Assembly: GCF_013280595.1 (NCBI RefSeq)
Contig: NZ_JAAATY010000020.1
Span: forward strand, 1-64,000
Direction of reading: 5' to 3'
From: Kibdelosporangium persicum
Lineage (GTDB): Bacteria; Actinomycetota; Actinomycetes; Mycobacteriales; Pseudonocardiaceae
DNA: 64,000 nt
A model generated the notes under the pieces. It was not told where the DNA came from. It saw nothing but the letters and a program-made list of their open reading frames with translations, and ran no database searches. This document shows, one piece after another, positions 62,044 to 64,000 of this stretch; positions within the stretch are counted from its first letter, which is position 1, and each line of letters opens with the position of its first letter. The translations under genes and the position numbers were made by a program.

Positions 62044-62602
62044 GGTGAGCACGCCATTCGCTGGCGAGGAGGGCGTAGACGATCTCGTCGGTCCACTCGC
62101 CCTTGACGAACTCGTTCTGGCGGAAGTGCGCCTCCTGGCGCATCCCCAGCTTGGCAAGCACACGCCCGGACGCGGCGTTGCGGCCGTCGAGCCTGCCGAT
62201 CACACGGTGCGCCTTCAGTTCCTCGAACGCGATCCGCAGCAGCGGGCGGGCGGCCTCGGTGGCGAAGCCGTGGCCGTAGTGGTCCGGGTGCAGCACGTAC
62301 CCGATCTCGGCCTGCCGGTGCTCGCCCGGCAGCCAGTTGAGCACCACGTCGCCGATCATCGCGCCGGTGTCCTTGCGCACCACCGCCAGCATCAGCGAGT
62401 CGCCGGGCTGGTCCAGCCGGGACATCTTGGCGATCCGCTCGTCCAGTTTCGCCTGGACCTCAGCACGGCTCATCGCCTCGCTGTAGAGGTAACGGTTCAC
62501 CTCCGGGCGGGACCGGATGTCGTACAGCTCGTCGAGGTCGGCGGGGGTGAAGACACGCAGCCAGAGCCGGTCGGTCTCGATCTTGTCAGGAGGGGCGAAC
62601 AC
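62036..62602 (-). CDS. GNAT acetyltransferase (RimJ/RimL-like)
   Basis: 188 residues. ETDRLWLRVFTPADLDELY start, acetyl-CoA site HPDHYGHGFATEAARPLL, and NAASGRVLAKLGMRQEAHFRQNEFVKGEW, the Asn-Ser-x-Leu-Glu-like closing motif of the RimJ/RimL group. Substrate unknown. Its stop is inside the repeat palindrome. Confidence 0.82.
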   Translation of the reverse strand: MFAPPDKIETDRLWLRVFTPADLDELYDIRSRPEVNRYLYSEAMSRAEVQAKLDERIAKMSRLDQPGDSLMLAVVRKDTGAMIGDVVLNWLPGEHRQAEIGYVLHPDHYGHGFATEAARPLLRIAFEELKAHRVIGRLDGRNAASGRVLAKLGMRQEAHFRQNEFVKGEWTDEIVYALLASEWRAHPS

Positions 62603-62620
62603 CCGTCCGACACTATCCGA

Positions 62621-63277
62621 TCACGACCCCAGAGCGGTCCGGATCTGGTGCTCCACGCTCGCGGCCGCCACGAACAACAGCTCGTCACCGGGCTCGAACG
62701 TGTCGTCCGGCTGCGGCACGATCACCCGGCCGCCGCGCAGGATGGTCACCAGCGCCGCGTCGCGCGGCAGGGACACCTCCTGCACGGGCCTGCCCGCCAA
62801 CGGTGTGTCCTCCGGCAGCGTCATCTCGACGAGGTTGGCCTGGCCCTGGCGCAGGGTCAGCAACTGCACCACGTCGCCGACGCTGACCGCCTCCTCGACC
62901 ATCGCGGCCAGGATGCGGGGTGTGGACACGGCCACGTCGACGCCCCAGGCCTCGGTGAACAGCCACTCGTTGGCCGGGGCGTTCACCCGCGCGACCACGC
63001 GGCGCACCGCGAACTCGGTCTTGGCCAGTAATGAGACCACCAGGTTGACCTTGTCGTCGCCGGTCGCCGCGATGACCACGTCGCACAGCTGCAGCCCGGC
63101 GTCCTCGAGCGAAGACAGCTCACACGCGTCGGCCAGCACCCATTCGGCCTGCTCGACGGTGTGCGGCTCGAACTGGGCGGCCTGCCGTTCGATCAGCATC
63201 ACCTGGTGCCCGCCGGCGACCAGCTCGGCGGCGATGGACCGGCCCACGGCACCGGCGCCCGCGATCGCGACCCGCAT
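62621..63277 (-). CDS. TrkA/KtrA-type potassium uptake regulator (CeoC-like)
   Basis: 218 residues: RCK-N Rossmann domain (GAGAVGRS at 7-14, acidic E30 for NAD) and RCK-C domain (about 135-216). Binds NAD(H)/ATP and gates a Trk/Ktr potassium channel. Second of a tandem pair like mycobacterial ceoB-ceoC; starts one base within the stop of the first. Confidence 0.87.
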   Translation of the reverse strand: MRVAIAGAGAVGRSIAAELVAGGHQVMLIERQAAQFEPHTVEQAEWVLADACELSSLEDAGLQLCDVVIAATGDDKVNLVVSLLAKTEFAVRRVVARVNAPANEWLFTEAWGVDVAVSTPRILAAMVEEAVSVGDVVQLLTLRQGQANLVEMTLPEDTPLAGRPVQEVSLPRDAALVTILRGGRVIVPQPDDTFEPGDELLFVAAASVEHQIRTALGS

Positions 63278-63942
63278 CAGTTCTCCTCTTCCGGTGGCTG
63301 CGCCGCCGCATTGGTGATGTCACTGACCGTGCCGGACAGCGCCGCCACGTAGATCACGTCGTCAGCCTGCACAACTGTCTTGGCGTTGGGAAGCACCCCG
63401 GTGCCGAACCGCATGATGAACGCCACACGCGCGCCGGTGGCTTCCTCCAGGGCGCTCACGCGCTTGCCCGCCCATGACTCGTGCACGGGCAGTTGCAGCA
63501 CGGCGACCTTGCCCGACGGCTCCCGCCACGCGGACGCCACGCCGTCCGGGAGCAACGTCCGGAGGAAACGGTCGGTGGTCCACGGCACGGTCGCGACGGT
63601 CGGGATGCCGAGCCGCTCGTAGACGGCCGCACGCTTCTCGTCGTAGATCCTGGCCACGACGTGCTCGACGCCGAACGTCTCCCTGGCCACCCTGGCGGAG
63701 ATGATGTTCGAGTTGTCGCCGCTGGACACCGCCGCGAACGCACCCGCCCGCTCGATCCCGGCCTTGATCAGCACGGTCCGGTCGAACCCGATGCCGACCA
63801 CCTGCGAGCCGCGGAAATCCTGGCTCAGCCTGCGGAACGCCTGGACGTCCTTGTCGATGACGGCGACCGTGTGACCGAGCCGCTCGAGCGCGGCGGCGAG
63901 CGACGACCCGACGCGGCCGCAGCCCATGATCACCACGTGCAC
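63277..63942 (-). CDS. TrkA/KtrA-type potassium uptake regulator (CeoB-like)
   Basis: 221 residues: RCK-N domain with GCGRVGSS (7-14) and D30, and RCK-C domain (about 140-205). Together with the next gene it would form hetero- or homo-octameric gating rings; the membrane channel gene is not in the window. The region to the right edge (63943-64000) holds only its leader. Confidence 0.87.
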   Translation of the reverse strand: MHVVIMGCGRVGSSLAAALERLGHTVAVIDKDVQAFRRLSQDFRGSQVVGIGFDRTVLIKAGIERAGAFAAVSSGDNSNIISARVARETFGVEHVVARIYDEKRAAVYERLGIPTVATVPWTTDRFLRTLLPDGVASAWREPSGKVAVLQLPVHESWAGKRVSALEEATGARVAFIMRFGTGVLPNAKTVVQADDVIYVAALSGTVSDITNAAAQPPEEEN

Positions 63943-64000
63943 GACCAGCCTCCTAGAAGATCTCTCCAGCCGTCCGGCAAGAACCTACCGTCCGGTGCTC

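Noticed and set aside
1-64000. CRISPR array, rRNA or tRNA genes
   Set aside because: No regularly spaced direct repeats and no tRNA- or rRNA-like sequence was recognised by reading; a covariance-model scan would be needed to exclude tRNAs fully.

Overview
The window is high-GC DNA (strong G/C third-position bias, many GTG starts, ATGA and GTGA gene overlaps) from a filamentous or corynebacterial-type actinobacterium. The family set (SigA/SigB pair, IdeR, Cei, DUF3039/3093/3099/3159/3710/4193, DUF3558-type lipoprotein, polyphosphate glucokinase, IclR-controlled uronate genes, Rok7B7-like xylose locus) points to the order Pseudonocardiales, for example an Amycolatopsis/Kibdelosporangium/Lentzea-like genus. 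From memory, the core genes follow the Mycobacterium tuberculosis Rv2691-Rv2711 neighbourhood (ceoB/ceoC, DUF3159, OB-fold, hydrolase, DUF3710, dut, DUF3093, DUF4193, cei, suhB, ppgK, sigA, YihY, DUF3039, DUF3099, sigB, ideR), opened up by blocks of accessory metabolism.

Layout. 0-0.5 kb: 3' end of a transposase. 0.9-3.7 kb: ideR-galK-galE (minus). 3.8-9.2 kb: rhodanese, a DUF3558-like lipoprotein, then acuC overlapping a GNAT/acyl-CoA-synthetase fusion (lysine deacetylase plus acetyltransferase). 9.2-15.3 kb: a small MITE, a short membrane protein, a polyprenyl-sugar glycosyltransferase pair (GT2-GtrA and GT39) and an OmpR-type two-component system. 15.3-26.0 kb: a divergent, IclR-controlled hexuronate/aldarate cluster: uronate dehydrogenase and alpha-ketoglutarate semialdehyde dehydrogenase on one strand; ABC importer, glucarate dehydratase, KdgD and an unknown TIM-barrel-like protein on the other. 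26-31 kb: lipoprotein, nuclease-like protein, aminoglycoside-phosphotransferase-like kinase, class I fumarase. 30.8-43.7 kb: sigB, dtd, a methyltransferase, DUF3099, psuG-psuK, Spo0M-like protein, DUF3039, a second MITE, an AcrB-like RND pump, YihY and an SF2 helicase. 44.1-48.8 kb: xylF-xylG-xylH-ROK repressor. 48.9-63.9 kb: the sigA neighbourhood, a secreted proline-rich beta-propeller pair, a peroxidase remnant, a GNAT and two TrkA/Ceo potassium-channel regulators.

How parts work together. The uronate cluster can import an acid sugar, oxidise hexuronate to aldarate, dehydrate it twice and deliver 2-oxoglutarate; only a dedicated lactonase is not recognised. The GT2-GtrA/GT39 pair probably makes a polyprenyl-phosphate sugar and transfers it outside the membrane, with the adjacent kinase/regulator pair controlling envelope state. 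SigB has an upstream element like those used by ECF stress sigma factors.

The most unusual signals are non-coding: two 160-bp MITEs, each inserted in a CTAG that holds the stop codon of a neighbouring gene; a conserved 14-nt-loop palindrome found twice, whose arms supply the stop codons of three flanking reading frames; an element with alternative hairpins at 28.6 kb; a nearly identical 14-bp palindrome in front of the glycosyltransferase and uronate loci; and tight operator arrays before a response regulator, a TetR operon and the xylose operon. No CRISPR array, rRNA, tRNA, prophage or biosynthetic megasynthase was seen.
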